Positions 1 to 10,511 of a stretch of 64,000 nucleotides of DNA are shown in pieces. How positions within the stretch are numbered: the stretch's first letter is position 1; the number at the start of each line of letters is the position of its first letter. Below the pieces are notes generated by a model. The model was given only the letters and a program-made list of their open reading frames with translations, had not been told where the DNA came from and ran no database searches. The stretch covers positions 558,001-622,000 of the forward strand of contig JAECYW010000025.1 in NCBI GenBank assembly GCA_023014335.1, written 5' to 3'. The translations under genes and the position numbers were made by a program. Source of the DNA: Galerina marginata (lineage: Eukaryota > Basidiomycota > Agaricomycetes > Agaricales > Galerinaceae).

Positions 1-407
1 GAATTCTAGAGAGTCTTTCAATTTGTCAAATGGTCAACTGTCCCAAGTTGAAACAGCCGTGGCCCGTTTTGAATTTTCCAAAACGGGGAGCCGGTCCGGG
101 GGAGGACACCTTCCTTGAAAAAGTTGAAGTTCCTTCCTTCCACCACTTCAGACTTCAAAATCGTTTGGTGAATTGACTCAGAACTTGAAAGGTCCACTTT
201 TCCAGCAACCTTCCCTACCTGTGACACCGCGGCCGGTGAATGAAATCGGACAGTAATGGAATGAAACCTTGCGTTGTGATATCAATGCCTACCCACAGAC
301 ATGAGGCTTGAGGCACGCACCCCAGCGTCTGCGATGCTTCGCTTTCTCTTTCTCTTTTTCTCTCTGAAGGACTCAGTTCAACGAAAGACTTATCCACACT
401 CAGCGCC
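1..407. other. upstream intergenic sequence, no gene seen
   Basis: This stretch precedes the first GTPase gene. Short open frames occur on both strands, but none has recognisable motifs or splice signals. Positions 341-480 contain two similar segments around 'ctcagttcaacgaaagactt' and 'ggttcaacgaatgacttat', a weak local duplication that runs into the start of the gene. I see no clear TATA box. Confidence 0.5.
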
Positions 408-2520
408 ATGTCTACAGATGCGATTACTCACGATTCTCAGGGACCTGGTTCAACGAATGACTTATCTACACTCAGCACCACATCGACGGATGTGATCACC
501 TCCGATTTGCCGTCAAGAGTTGAAGAAACTCTCCGCGAATGCCCACGGTACGCAACAATTGTCTTTCCTTGACGTTTCTCATTGCTTGCAGATTTCGAAT
601 CGTCCTTATCGGAAATGTCAGAAACACCATTTGCGACGCATAATACAATTACTCATGTTTGTCTAGAGTGGTGTCGGCAAGTCTTCGCTTGTTAAGGCTG
701 TATTCAACGTCAGCTTGAACGTAAGTTCTCTTCTTCTTCCCTCTCTGCGATTACTTAGTGAGCACAGGACATTGAAATCTCGCACGATCGTCCTGGAAGT
801 GCTGATATTAATCGTGGATATACATCCAAGGAGAATCAGCGGTTCATTTTACACGATAGCCAAGGCTTCGAGGCCGGTTCCACGGAGAATTGGATTAAGG
901 TCGAGCAATTTCTTCGGGAAAGAAGTGCAATGGCCCTGCGTGATCAAGTTCACGCAATTTGGTAGGACTCCTTTCATTCATGATTTATTACTAACCTTTT
1001 AATCCCATTGTTAATAGGCTATGTAAAGAATCCCCATGCGAAGGGTCGAGAGTCCAACAGGTTGGCGACGAGAAACTCCTTAAGCTCGCTCAGGAATGTG
1101 AGTTTGGTGTAACTTCCCATGTACAACCCGGTCTGACACATAGTCTAGTGGGGATCCCTGTCGTTATCGTGTTCACAAAGTACGACTACCTTATCAAAGA
1201 ACAAAGGAAGGATGCCAAGAGGCTTTCCAAGATCGAGATTGAAAGAAAAGCAGAAGATTGTTTCAATGATCGCATTAAGAGCCTCAAAGAATCGACCAAG
1301 GCCTCGATCGTGAGGGTGTCGACTGACAAAGATTACTCTCGTTTGTACTTTTACTTCTATCCAAGTCGACTAGAAACCTCATAACTCATCTAGAGTGCCT
1401 TGAAACACTACAAAAACTGACTAGCACCACTTCCGATTGTCTGGGTGCCACCGATGTGTCATGGGTTATCGCCCAGCGAGTAAATGTAGATCAAAAGGTC
1501 GAAACCTCCATTAGGTGCGTTCTGCTTTACGACCGCTGAATGATTATCGCTGATCTCTATTAAATTCAGCGAAGGCTTCAAAAGCAAGTATTTTCTGACT
1601 CGGATAGCTAGATTGTACTCACGTTCGTCCGTTTGTCACAGAATACTGGCGTGATTTAGCAAAGAGTATTTTTTTTGAGGGGCATACTATGGAGAAATGT
1701 GTCAGGCGTATTCACGATGACATCCTTACAGTCTGGAACTTCAATGACCCGCTTAAGGTTCGGATGGTCAGTTTCGTAGGCCTTGTCTGATGACACCTCT
1801 TTAGCTACTCGGCGATGATTTCTTCAGGAAAGTGCTGGTGTTTGTTAATCCAGTGTTAGATGGACATGAGAGCGAAGTCACAGAGTGAGTCGAATTTCGA
1901 TCAATTACCCTATGACCTTGATTTATTTTTGTTCAGAGATTCTCGACAGGACGGGATAACGGCGACGATTGGACAAGCGGGTACGATTGCAAATGCCGCG
2001 ACAGCTATTACGGCAGCTTTTATGCTTGCTCCCCATATCGCAGTGGCAGCTACAGCTGCTGGGATTAGCGTTTTGGCACTCAAGTTCCTCTACGGAAAAT
2101 ACCAAAAGATGTGGGACTTCATAAAACTTTCAAGGTGTACTCTTTCCGATTGCTCATCTATGCCTATATAGGCCATTGTACGCGAGATACCTCGGAGCGT
2201 ATATTGTTCATCTTATCTGCATTCTCCACTGCCTGTTTACAGAAACACTGCGTGTGGGATCGCCGAAAGCTCTATCGGAAGAACTCATTTCTAGGGCCCT
2301 CACAAGCTACGAAAAAACTATTTCTTCGCGGCCCGGGGTCCACGAACGCCTCGTCCAGATGAATTTTATGCATGGCTTCGAAAAGGCGGTTAGAGATCTG
2401 GTTGCGGAGTACACAACTATCTCAGGAGATGCTGACAGCGGTTCGCAGCCCACCAACCTCGAGTCTGGGAAACGTCGTACCAGTATCAAACTTGAATTGA
2501 GGGGTTGTATTGTGGCTTAG
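408..2520 (+). CDS. P-loop GTPase (G-domain protein), multi-exon, possible frameshift
   Basis: The product is a GTP-binding protein of a multi-copy basidiomycete family whose biological role is not known to me. Exons read by splice signals are 408-547, 592-616, 667-720, 768-961, 1018-1097, 1149-1340, 1394-1514, 1570-1587, about 1642-1759, about 1804-1890, 1938 to about 2140, and about 2172-2520. The spliced product shows the G1 loop GNSGVGKS (exons 2-3), a G3-like HDSQGFEAG, and the G4 motif FTKYD. The second half is alpha-helical and Ala-rich (TAITAAFMLAPHIAVAATAA), followed by a hydrophobic LGAYIVHLICILH segment. The start was chosen because the ATG at 408 opens the exon that splices to the G1 exon. 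At the exon 8/9 junction, canonical splice sites leave the frame off by one base: the acceptor is followed by AATACTGG where ATACTGG would fit. The gene may therefore carry a 1-nt insertion near 1642. GTPase identity is firm; intactness is not. Confidence 0.82.
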
Positions 2521-3102
2521 CTAGATAACTTTAGTAGTAGTATGAGACGTAGTGCAATTTCGACCCGCTATTTCAAGGCATATCTCGCGAGATACATTAT
2601 ACTGTATTTAATGAATCTTAATCTCCTTTGCCTCGACGTGCATAAATATGAAGAGAAATTGAATGTCAATGAGGCAAGAGACTGCAAGAAACGGGTGGAA
2701 CTATTCGACGGCGGTTAGTCTGCAATCGACACACGGGCACCTGTAAGGTAGGGTACACGTCTGTGGAAGACACCATCCTTCTTTCAGAGACGGATTTCGA
2801 GAGTCTCTCAGTATGCAGCTTCTTAAAGTGCCACTTTGGTGTCGTTGCTTTGTTCATTGGCATCTCAAGCCACGTCTTTGGTAGATTTCCTTTCTCGAAT
2901 CCTTGTCAGTCTCGGCCGGTACGATAAACCGAATTTAATTGATGTAGTACCAATACGACATACGGAAAGTGGAGTACTTTTTGATGACCAGACCAAACTA
3001 CTTTCATTCCGATGCACTTCTGAATTAACCCGTCGCGTAGCCACTCCTACTGCAACTTAACCTATGCTCACGAACATTGGATGTGAAGGCTTTGGCGTTG
3101 AC
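2521..3102. other. intergenic, no gene recognised
   Basis: This is the 3' flank of the first GTPase gene. The open frames at 2666-2863 and 2836-3060 have no recognisable motif, and I see no conserved splice pattern joining them to neighbours. Confidence 0.4.
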
Positions 3103-3560
3103 CTACGCAGCTGCTGAGCCAACCAGTAGGGTAATAAGTAGCTGAATCACTGCAGAGGCCGACGTCAAAACCAATCTGTGACATAAAATTAAATGGAGCG
3201 TACCGTGGAGGGTATTATTTACCAACGTAACTGCCGAGCCAGTCAGTGATAAGTCGCTACCTGAAGAGGCGACGTCAGAACTGATGCGCGACATATGCAG
3301 AGAGCGCACCGTGAAGGGCACGACCAACTGCCAAGACAATGGGGTGATAAGTTGCCAGCTTACTGCAGAGGCCGATGTAAGAATCGATCCGCAACATATA
3401 GGTAAACGGAATGTACCACGAAGAATGATGGACGGACGGTGCAGTGCCAACAAGTTGTTGCATTCACACTAATGGGGCGATAAGAGAGCTGGGGGATGTC
3501 ATACTGAGCGTTAAAATCATGCGGATAGGTACAAACGAATAGAACATACCATGACGAGGA
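3103..3560 (-). repeat. four degenerate exon-intron-like units of about 107 bp
   Basis: Read on the minus strand, four diverged copies each contain a donor-like GGTAYG/GGTGCG (near 3549, 3416, 3309 and 3203, so spaced 133, 107 and 106 bp), a branch-like TTAAC/CTTAC/CTGAC/TTGAC, a CAG acceptor, and a stretch resembling 'ACTTATCACCCCATTG'. The units are much more diverged than the 70-bp array at 6.9-8.4 kb but share the idea of a whole intron plus adjacent exon being duplicated in tandem. They could be the 3' part of the uncertain minus-strand gene just upstream. Confidence 0.5.
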
Positions 3561-5035
3561 GTGCGAAGCTTAGCATTCTGGCCGGCCGAGAATGTACGAA
3601 TGGAAGACTTGGTCTCGACGAATTTTGCTTCCTTCCAAAGCTTAAAAGCATGTTCCATCTATGTCAAAACCAGACCAGTATATAGGGGAGACCAAGGAAA
3701 AACAAAGCCGCGAAATACAGCTCGCAATGCTAACATCTGACAGAGCCCCGCCAGGAAGCTCCAATCTGTCAATATTGCAGCCGGGATCGGGAACTTCGTC
3801 GTACCCGCATAGAGCATTAGTAACAGGAGGACACAGGGATGTAAGTCTCACCACGCAACACCAAACGTCGTCATCCTCAACAGTGTGATCTTCTCCGGAA
3901 AAACGTGGTTCACAAAGTCTCGGACTTGTATGATAAGCCCGTACATCGAGAGTTCCTGCATTGATTTTAGCCAATGAAACAATGGAGTCGGTGAACGTAT
4001 CAGATCTTCCGGCAAGAAGATGACTGATTTTCCATTTCGCAGCGCCTCCGTGTCAAGCCTTCTTGGTAGGCTGTATCGTCAGTTTAGAGTCAGTGATCGT
4101 GATCGCGTTAGGCTAGAGCACAAGTTAGACTTATGAAGACGACCATGAAAAAGCAGATAACGTACCAAAACATTTCTTTTACTTGCTTTTGAATTTGCAA
4201 CCACTTTCCGCTCCAAATCATAAGCCTCGTCCTCACAGAAAAACCCTCCAGGTCGGACTACAGAATCGTCGCCTTTGGCGCCAACAGTATACGAAGCTGA
4301 TCCACGAGAGGAAGGGCGGTCGCATGTTGAATGAAGTAGGAAGGTGTGGTCAATTTGTTTTTACCTTTTTTCAGATTGAGTGCACTGCCGTTCGTTATCG
4401 TCAGAAGAAACTATATGCGTAGGAAATGTAAATTGCGAACCTATTCTCAGCTCTGCGTTGATTTTCTGTGCGGGGAGCCACAGTAATAGGACTGGGATTG
4501 GGCTGAGTCGGCGAGCAGTGTAAAGATAGGAAACGAGTTGCTACCAGTCGAAAGGTACATATAGGAGGACTCGGACGATTCATGAATAAAGAACGGCAAC
4601 TTGTCCTCGATGTTGTCCGTCGCGACCGGCATCAACCAGAATGCGATATCTTCTCCCTTCAGCCTTCCGATTGCCCTGAGGACAAGCCTTGGGGTAATCC
4701 TCGGCTACATGTTAGGAAGCAGTTTCCCATTGGCCACAAATCCAAATCGAGACGAGGCGGATGGCGAGAGGACACCAACGGAGCGGCAACGAGTGTGATC
4801 CAATGGGCTATGGTGAAGGAAACCTGCGGCAGGTGATATGTCATAGTAATCGGACCTGGGCGTTCATCTGAGTACGTTTTAGTGTTCTCGATGATTGATG
4901 ATTGAGAGAACAACCATACCTGGATTAGCATCTTTGCGCTTTCAACCAGTACGATGTAGTGCAGCCTCACCCCACTGCCGCCTCCAGACGCTTCATCACA
5001 GTTTGTCCGATGTGGGATAACACTATACATACTGA
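3561..5035 (-). other. possible minus-strand multi-exon gene or relic, function unknown
   Basis: Several minus-strand open pieces separated by plausible GT...AG introns lie here. Examples are a piece starting near 5030 with VRLHYIVLVESAKMLIQ, a piece at 4447-4720 with KGEDIAFWLMPVATDNIEDK and YMYLSTGSNSFPIF, and a hydrophobic piece near 3690-3800. I could not join them into one uninterrupted frame and do not recognise a family; the hydrophobic pieces suggest a membrane protein. It may be a real but fast-evolving gene or a decayed one. The divergent arrangement with the second GTPase gene would place both promoters around 5040-5260. Confidence 0.25.
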
Positions 5036-5161
5036 AACGAGGTCATAACTGGCTGGCAAGGGCGATAGGGGGGAGACGGATCTGAGGTGGTGAGAGGAGG
5101 ATGTCGAGAGGACCGATCATCTCGAATTCAGCCGATGTGAACTTGGCAAGGAGCGTTCTTC

Positions 5162-5169
5162 TATAAATA
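5162..5169 (+). promoter_or_regulatory. TATA box of the second GTPase gene
   Basis: TATAAATA lies about 100 bp upstream of the ATG at 5263, the usual distance for a fungal TATA element plus a short 5' leader. The assignment rests on sequence and position only. Confidence 0.5.
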
Positions 5170-5262
5170 GCGTTCTCAGCTGTTTGCGGTCAGGTGTTAT
5201 GAGGAGCTGACAGCCCGTTCCGGTCTAAAACAGAGCTCTTGCTATCTCTTACCACCATCGAT

Positions 5263-8200
5263 ATGGCTGACGACCGCCGACAGACCACCAAAGAGCCCAA
5301 AGGTTTCTTCAATCAACTGAAGAAGGCCCTAAGACCTGGATCGCAGAGCACGCCTCAAACCTGGTCAAACTCTCCTTCAAACGTTGTTGCTCAGCCAGTC
5401 GAGACTGCGGCGCCGCTTCCAGCTGCGCCCGCACCTACTGTAATAATCGACCCAAAAGAAGCTGCAAAACTCCGGGCCAAATACACCCACTTTCGCATTC
5501 TTGTCATCGGGAGGGCAAATGCAGGAAAAACAACGTTGTTAAAGCGGGTGTGCAACACGACTGAGGAGCCGTCCATTTACCATGAGGGACAAAACCTGGT
5601 GAGCTATCTGTTCATTGTGGTATTTCACATTCATCATTTCTTCCACAACAGCTGGCACCGACCGCGGAGGTGCGGCTCAGTGATTTCTGCACTTACCTTA
5701 AGCTAGATGACTCATTAACTGTGTAGTGCGGGATCCACGACGTTCGCCGTTCATTCACCTTCAAGAGCAACCCCGGGTTTATCTTCCACGACTCTCGTGG
5801 TTTTGAAGCTGGGGGCGAGGATGAATTCAAGGCTGTGATGACTTTCATTGAAGAGAGGTCAAAGTCCAGGGAAGTTGGTGACCAAATCCATGTCATCTGG
5901 TGCATTTTTATCACATTTCTTGATGTGACTGTGGCCCTTGCTGAGAATGCACTCAGGTACTGCTTTGAGCCAGATGTATCACGCCCTTTACTGCCTTTAG
6001 AAGTGAAATTCTTCAATGAGGATCGTGTCTCAAATGGTGGGCTCATGCTGAATGTTTAATTCATTTTCAGAAACTAAAAAAGTACAGTTCCAGTTGTTGC
6101 AATCTTCATGAAATTTGATGTCCTCATCACAAAGGTTCAAGGCTCAAAACCAGACAACAAGAAGGACATCAAGAATGCTTTGGATATATTGGAGAAAAAA
6201 TTCATGCAGCCACTCAGTAGCTACAAATTTTACCCTCGGGCTTATGTGCAGTTTGAGGGTGGGTTTTTAATTATTCAGAGGCCGGTCTCAAGATTGATGT
6301 TATATCTAGCCATCAATAAGGACAACAGTGGTCATCAGAAACAAGTCAAAAAACTAATCAAACAGACAGCAGCATCAATAGACAATCTTGCACTGAAGAT
6401 GTTATTTGTCACTGTCCAACAGAATAACTTGGAGGTTTCCATTGAATATGCAGTAAATAAGTAGGTTTTATGTTTTGTTCACTCTGGCTGCTATTTATTT
6501 TCCATTTCAGGCATATCTTTTCAGTGGATAATATGGTATATGTTATTGTAAATTCCAGATATATTATGCTGAAGAAAATAAAGCACAATTTAATTAGGAA
6601 TACTTCAACTTGGTTTGGACACTGCTATAAAATGGTATGTAATAATATTATATGCATGCACTAAAAACAAAACTAAAAGTCAAAAAGGAATATGTGAGAA
6701 TCTTATGTGATAAGAATTGAACTGATAATAATAAAATACAGGATGTAAGTAATATAATTATTATATTACAAAAAACAGTGTTAACATATATGTTTAGTAT
6801 GTAGGTGCAATAAAAAAACTTTCAAGAAATTTTTGACAAGTGTTTTCAAAGGGAAAGAAGGTAAGAATTGAAATAATGGAGAAGTAAAGGCTAAATATTG
6901 TACTGATTATTGTTGCTGATATTTTCTATATGAAATTCCATCCAGGCTGTGAGTTGTGTGGACTTTTCTTTGCTTGATTTCAATTACTGATATTATCTGC
7001 ATGAAATTCTATTCAGAATGTGAGTTGTGTGAGCTTTCTTTGCTTGATTTCAATTGCTGACATTACCTGCATGAAATTCCATCCAGCTTGTGAGTTGTGT
7101 GGGCTTTTTGCTTGATTTCAATTGCTGACATTACCTGCTTGAAATTCTATCCAGGACGTGAGTTGTGTGAGCTTTCTTTGCTTGATTTCAATTGCTCATA
7201 TTATCTGCATGAAATTCTATCCAGTATGTGAATTGTGTGGGCTTTTTTTGTTTGATTTCAATTGCTGACATTACCTGCATGAAATTCCATCCAGTATGTG
7301 AGTTGTGTGGGCTTTTTTTGCTTGATTTCAACTGCTGACATTATCTGCATGAAATTCTATCCAGCCTGTGAGTTATGTGAGTTTTTTTTGCTTGATTTCA
7401 ATTGCTGACATTACTTGCATGAAATTCCATCCAGTATGTGAGTTGTGTGAGCTTTTTTTGCTTGATTTCAATTGCTGACATTACCTGCATGAAATTCCAT
7501 CCAGACTGTGAGTTGTGTGAGCTTTTTTTGCTTGATTTCAATTGCTGACATTACCTGCATGAAATTCTATCCAGCTTGTGAGTTGTGTGAGCTTTTTTTG
7601 CTTGATTTCAATTGCTGACATTACCTGCTTGAAATTCTATCCAGGCTGTGAGTTGTGTGAGCTTTCTTTGCTTGATTTCAATTGCTGACATTACCTGCAT
7701 GAAATTCCATCCAGATTGTGAGTTGTGTGACCTTTCTTTGCTTGATTTCAATTGCTGACATTACCTGCATGAAATTCTATCCAGGACGTGAGTTGTGTGG
7801 GCTTTCTTTGCTTGATTTCAATTGCTGACATTATCTGCATGAAATTCCATCCAGACTGTGAGTTGTGTGAGCTTTTTTTGCTTGATTTCAATTGCTGACA
7901 TTACCTGCTTGAAATTCTATCCAGGCTGTGAGTTGTGTGAGCTTTCTTTGCTTGATTTCAATTGCTGACATTACCTGCATGAAATTCCATCCAGACTGTG
8001 AGTTGTGTGACCCTTTTTTGCTTGATTTCAATTGCTGACATTACCTGCATAAAATTTCATCCAGAGCGTGAGTTGTGTGAGCTTTCTTTGCTTAATTTCA
8101 ATTGCTGACATTATCTGCATGAAATTTCATCCAGCCTGTGAGTTGTGTGAGCTTTTTTTGCTTGATTTCAATTGCTGACATTATCTGCTTGAAATTCTAT

Positions 8201-9031
8201 CCAGGCTGTGAGTTGTGTGAGCTTTCTTTGCTTGATTTCAATTGCTGACATTACCTGCATAAAATTTCATCCAGAGCGTGAGTTGTGTGAGCTTTCTTTG
8301 CTTAATTTGAATTGCTGACATCACCTGCATGAAATTCCATCCAGGATGTGAGTTGTGTGAGCTTTTTTTGCTTGATTTCAAATGTTGACATTACCTACAT
8401 GGATATCAATTCAGAAAGTGAGTTGTGTAGACCTTTTCTTCTTAATCTGATCTTTAATATACTACTTTATATGTCTTCTAGTTTGTAGCTACTTTACTAT
8501 TACACTAGTTTTGTCCTACAACATCAACACACTTGAATTTTACAGGCACATAATATTCAAGATATTCTTACTCCTCAATTCAATGTAAGATTTTTTAATT
8601 TCCCACTTTTTATTATATTAATTTTCATTATATAGAAACCATCCTTAAAAGCTTTTATCGGTGTGTTTGCAAACATCCATTTTTCTATTGGCTTTTGTTT
8701 TTATTCTAGACTCTTTAGCCATTCTCATCTGTCTTGAACATTCCTTTTGGCTTGTTCAGCAGGGCTTCAGTGTTATCCCAGCTTTCACTGAAGCCTGGGG
8801 CATTTATCTTCAAGCCAAGCATGCTGGACTTGATCAACAAATATCTAAGCACTTCAAATTGACAGAAAGCAATGACTGGTTTACTGTTAAAATTGAACCA
8901 TCTAAAGTTGAACGTGCCAAAGTTCAGAAAATAGTCATTGACAACCTCCTTTGTAAGTTGGGCCTTTGTTTTTTTTTTTTTGCTGTGTGGATAATATATT
9001 CTCTTTAGCTCATTCTCAACCCATTATTTAA
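5263..9031 (+). CDS. P-loop GTPase with shredded central region
   Basis: This is a paralogue of the GTPase at 408-2520. Exons with clear junctions are 5263-5598, 5652-5669, 5727-5899, 5957-6036, 6088-6258 and 6310-6460. Exons between 6461 and 6945 are unresolved. After the intron array come short exons near 8546-8584 and 8636-8660, then one from about 8711 to 8954, and a last exon 9009-9031 ending in TAA. Motifs are G1 GRANAGKT, G3-like HDSRGFEAG, G4 MKFD, and later LAILICLEHSFWLVQQ, aligning with LICILHCLF of the first gene. The N-terminus is Pro/Ala-rich and probably disordered. The 5' quarter has normal base composition. From about 5820, inside exon 3, the gene becomes AT-rich and nearly CpG-free. 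Family assignment is firm; expression and the exact exon set between 6.46 and 8.55 kb are open. Confidence 0.8.
6861..8481 (+). repeat. tandem array of about 21 intron-like 67-nt units separated by single triplets
   Basis: Each 70-bp period (one unit is 68 bp and one 71 bp) consists of donor GTGAGTTGTGTG, a pyrimidine-rich stretch, TTGATTTCAATTGCTGAC (branch-like CTGAC), and an acceptor ending ATCCAG, followed by exactly three bases before the next GTGAG. The triplets and their starts are: 6946 gct, 7017 aat, 7087 ctt, 7155 gac, 7225 tat, 7295 tat, 7365 cct, 7435 tat, 7505 act, 7575 ctt, 7645 gct, 7715 att, 7785 gac, 7855 act, 7925 gct, 7995 act, 8065 agc, 8135 cct, 8205 gct, 8275 agc, 8345 gat, 8415 aaa. 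The first unit is preceded by an intron-like stretch from 6861 (donor gtaaga) with the same acceptor. The last donor at 8418 leads into a diverged intron ending near 8481 or 8545. The array lies inside the second GTPase gene. Confidence 0.93.
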
Positions 9032-9411
9032 TATTGAAATCTGTATCTTGGCTATATTTCTTGTATAAATCCTAAAGAAGTAATGATATTAGTGTTTTGA
9101 AGTCCTGCCTAGTCTGCTTTTTTGCCACTTTTGGTGAAGACCAAAACCAGAATCAGTCCACATAATTTATGAAAGGTTAAAAAACTGAACTGGACCAACT
9201 GGAACTGGTCTACATTGGTTTCTTTTGCAGTCTTAGACCAGTCTTACTCCTAACTGGTCTTGCACTGGTTAAGATTGATTTTTGTCACATAAAACTTGAT
9301 ATTCTGTGTGTATGTATTAGGAAATTTGTAGATATTGTATTTACCTTTGAAACAAGCCCAAGAATATTGAATTTCATTGGGAATTGACACTTCTCAGCTG
9401 GTGACACTCTT
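9032..9411. other. AT-rich, CpG-poor spacer
   Basis: No gene is seen. The stretch 9125-9290 contains several copies of an 'actgg(a/t)(c/t)' motif, such as 'gaactggaccaactggaactggtc' broken by substitutions, forming a degenerate short tandem repeat. It separates the GTPase gene from the repeat copy that begins at 9412. Confidence 0.4.
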
Positions 9412-10280
9412 CAAGTCAATGCATCAGAGAGCAAAATATGAATCATTCTACATGCTACTTACTATGCAAGATGTCACACCAGTATGACATACAGACAAAT
9501 ACAACCAAAAGAGGCATGAAACATGGTGTGGGTAGAAGGATGGTAGATGGGCTTGTGCAGAGATAACATAAATGTGAGAGAGAAGCAAAGAGTCCACTAA
9601 AAAAAAAGAAAACAAATTGATGAGTGGAGAATAGAGAACAGAGATGAGATGAGATTGCAAAATGCTAAGAAATGATGAGATGAGAGGAAGATATAAAGAA
9701 AATAAAAGAAAAATGTTGACAAGATGAGACCTGCCCAGGTCAACTTATATAACATCCCCAGGTATCTATGTATAGCAACAGCAGAGCCAAAAAAAAAATG
9801 TGTATAAAAAAGAGAGGAAACCAGAAGAAGGGATAGGGATAACAATATGATGGACATGGGCATAGGGTCAGTTGCACTCAATGGGTCAAGTCAATAGCAA
9901 AGAGTGGGTGAGTAAGATAGTGTACTCATGTCTTGAGGTCATAGCAAACAGCCCCAACAGTCTAGTAGAGATTCATAATTGTAAACATAAACTTGTGTTT
10001 GGTTTTGTGCTGTTGATGGCAAAAGCAGAGGGATGATAGCAATGGTTTCAGTGGGCAGAGCTTTGATAGTGTACAGTGACTATATTTATATGATGGGTAG
10101 TAGTGGCATGAAAGCATAGTGATGTGAAGGTCCAGTGGCATCATATGCCTTGATAGTGTGAGCTTGTTGCTGACCAGCACAATAGGTAAGGCTGCTTGTA
10201 AGTGCATTGTTAGGTGGAAGCATGAGAAAGATAGTTGAAAGTGCTTATGCCAGTGCTTTCCTTGTTGACATTGGCGACAT
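9412..10280 (-). repeat. dispersed tail repeat, decayed partial copy 1
   Basis: Read on the minus strand, this matches 51.8-52.65 kb and 60.5-61.22 kb. The shared pieces include the 'atgcatcgacttgaagagtgtca' terminus (here broken by a C-to-T change), a 'gttatataagt' TATA-like element, and the block around 'caccagaccttcac'. Compared with the other copies, most CpG sites have become TpG or CpA. The 5' half of the repeat is missing, and the copy ends at 10280 against the sequence caggaaaaacccc. It contains no coding capacity. Confidence 0.8.
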
Positions 10281-10511
10281 CAGGAAAAACCCCATTTGCT
10301 TATTTGCAGAGATAAGTCATGATTAGCCTCCGTAAGTAGGGGGCAAGCTGATTTCCACTGACCTGCAAAAATCAGCCGGAGTCAGTGAGGTATCAGTAGT
10401 GAGTCAGTAGGTCAAACACTGATTGGCTACTTATTCTGTCTGAGTTTTGACTGATAAATGGAAGATATGACGGCGTGTAGAGATCCACAAAAATAAGTCA
10501 AATTTTACTAG
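10281..10511. other. spacer with short element terminus
   Basis: The stretch begins with caggaaaaacccc (10281-10293), which also borders the partial copy at 22998 in the opposite sense. It then holds several 'gtcagt' and 'tcagtag' repeats and an AT-rich end adjoining the Plavaka gene. No gene is seen. Confidence 0.4.

Noticed and set aside
6949..8418. Reading the 70-bp array as a CRISPR
   Set aside because: The spacers are only 3 nt, the host is a fungus, and the repeat unit carries eukaryotic splice signals. CRISPR arrays need spacers of about 26-40 nt.
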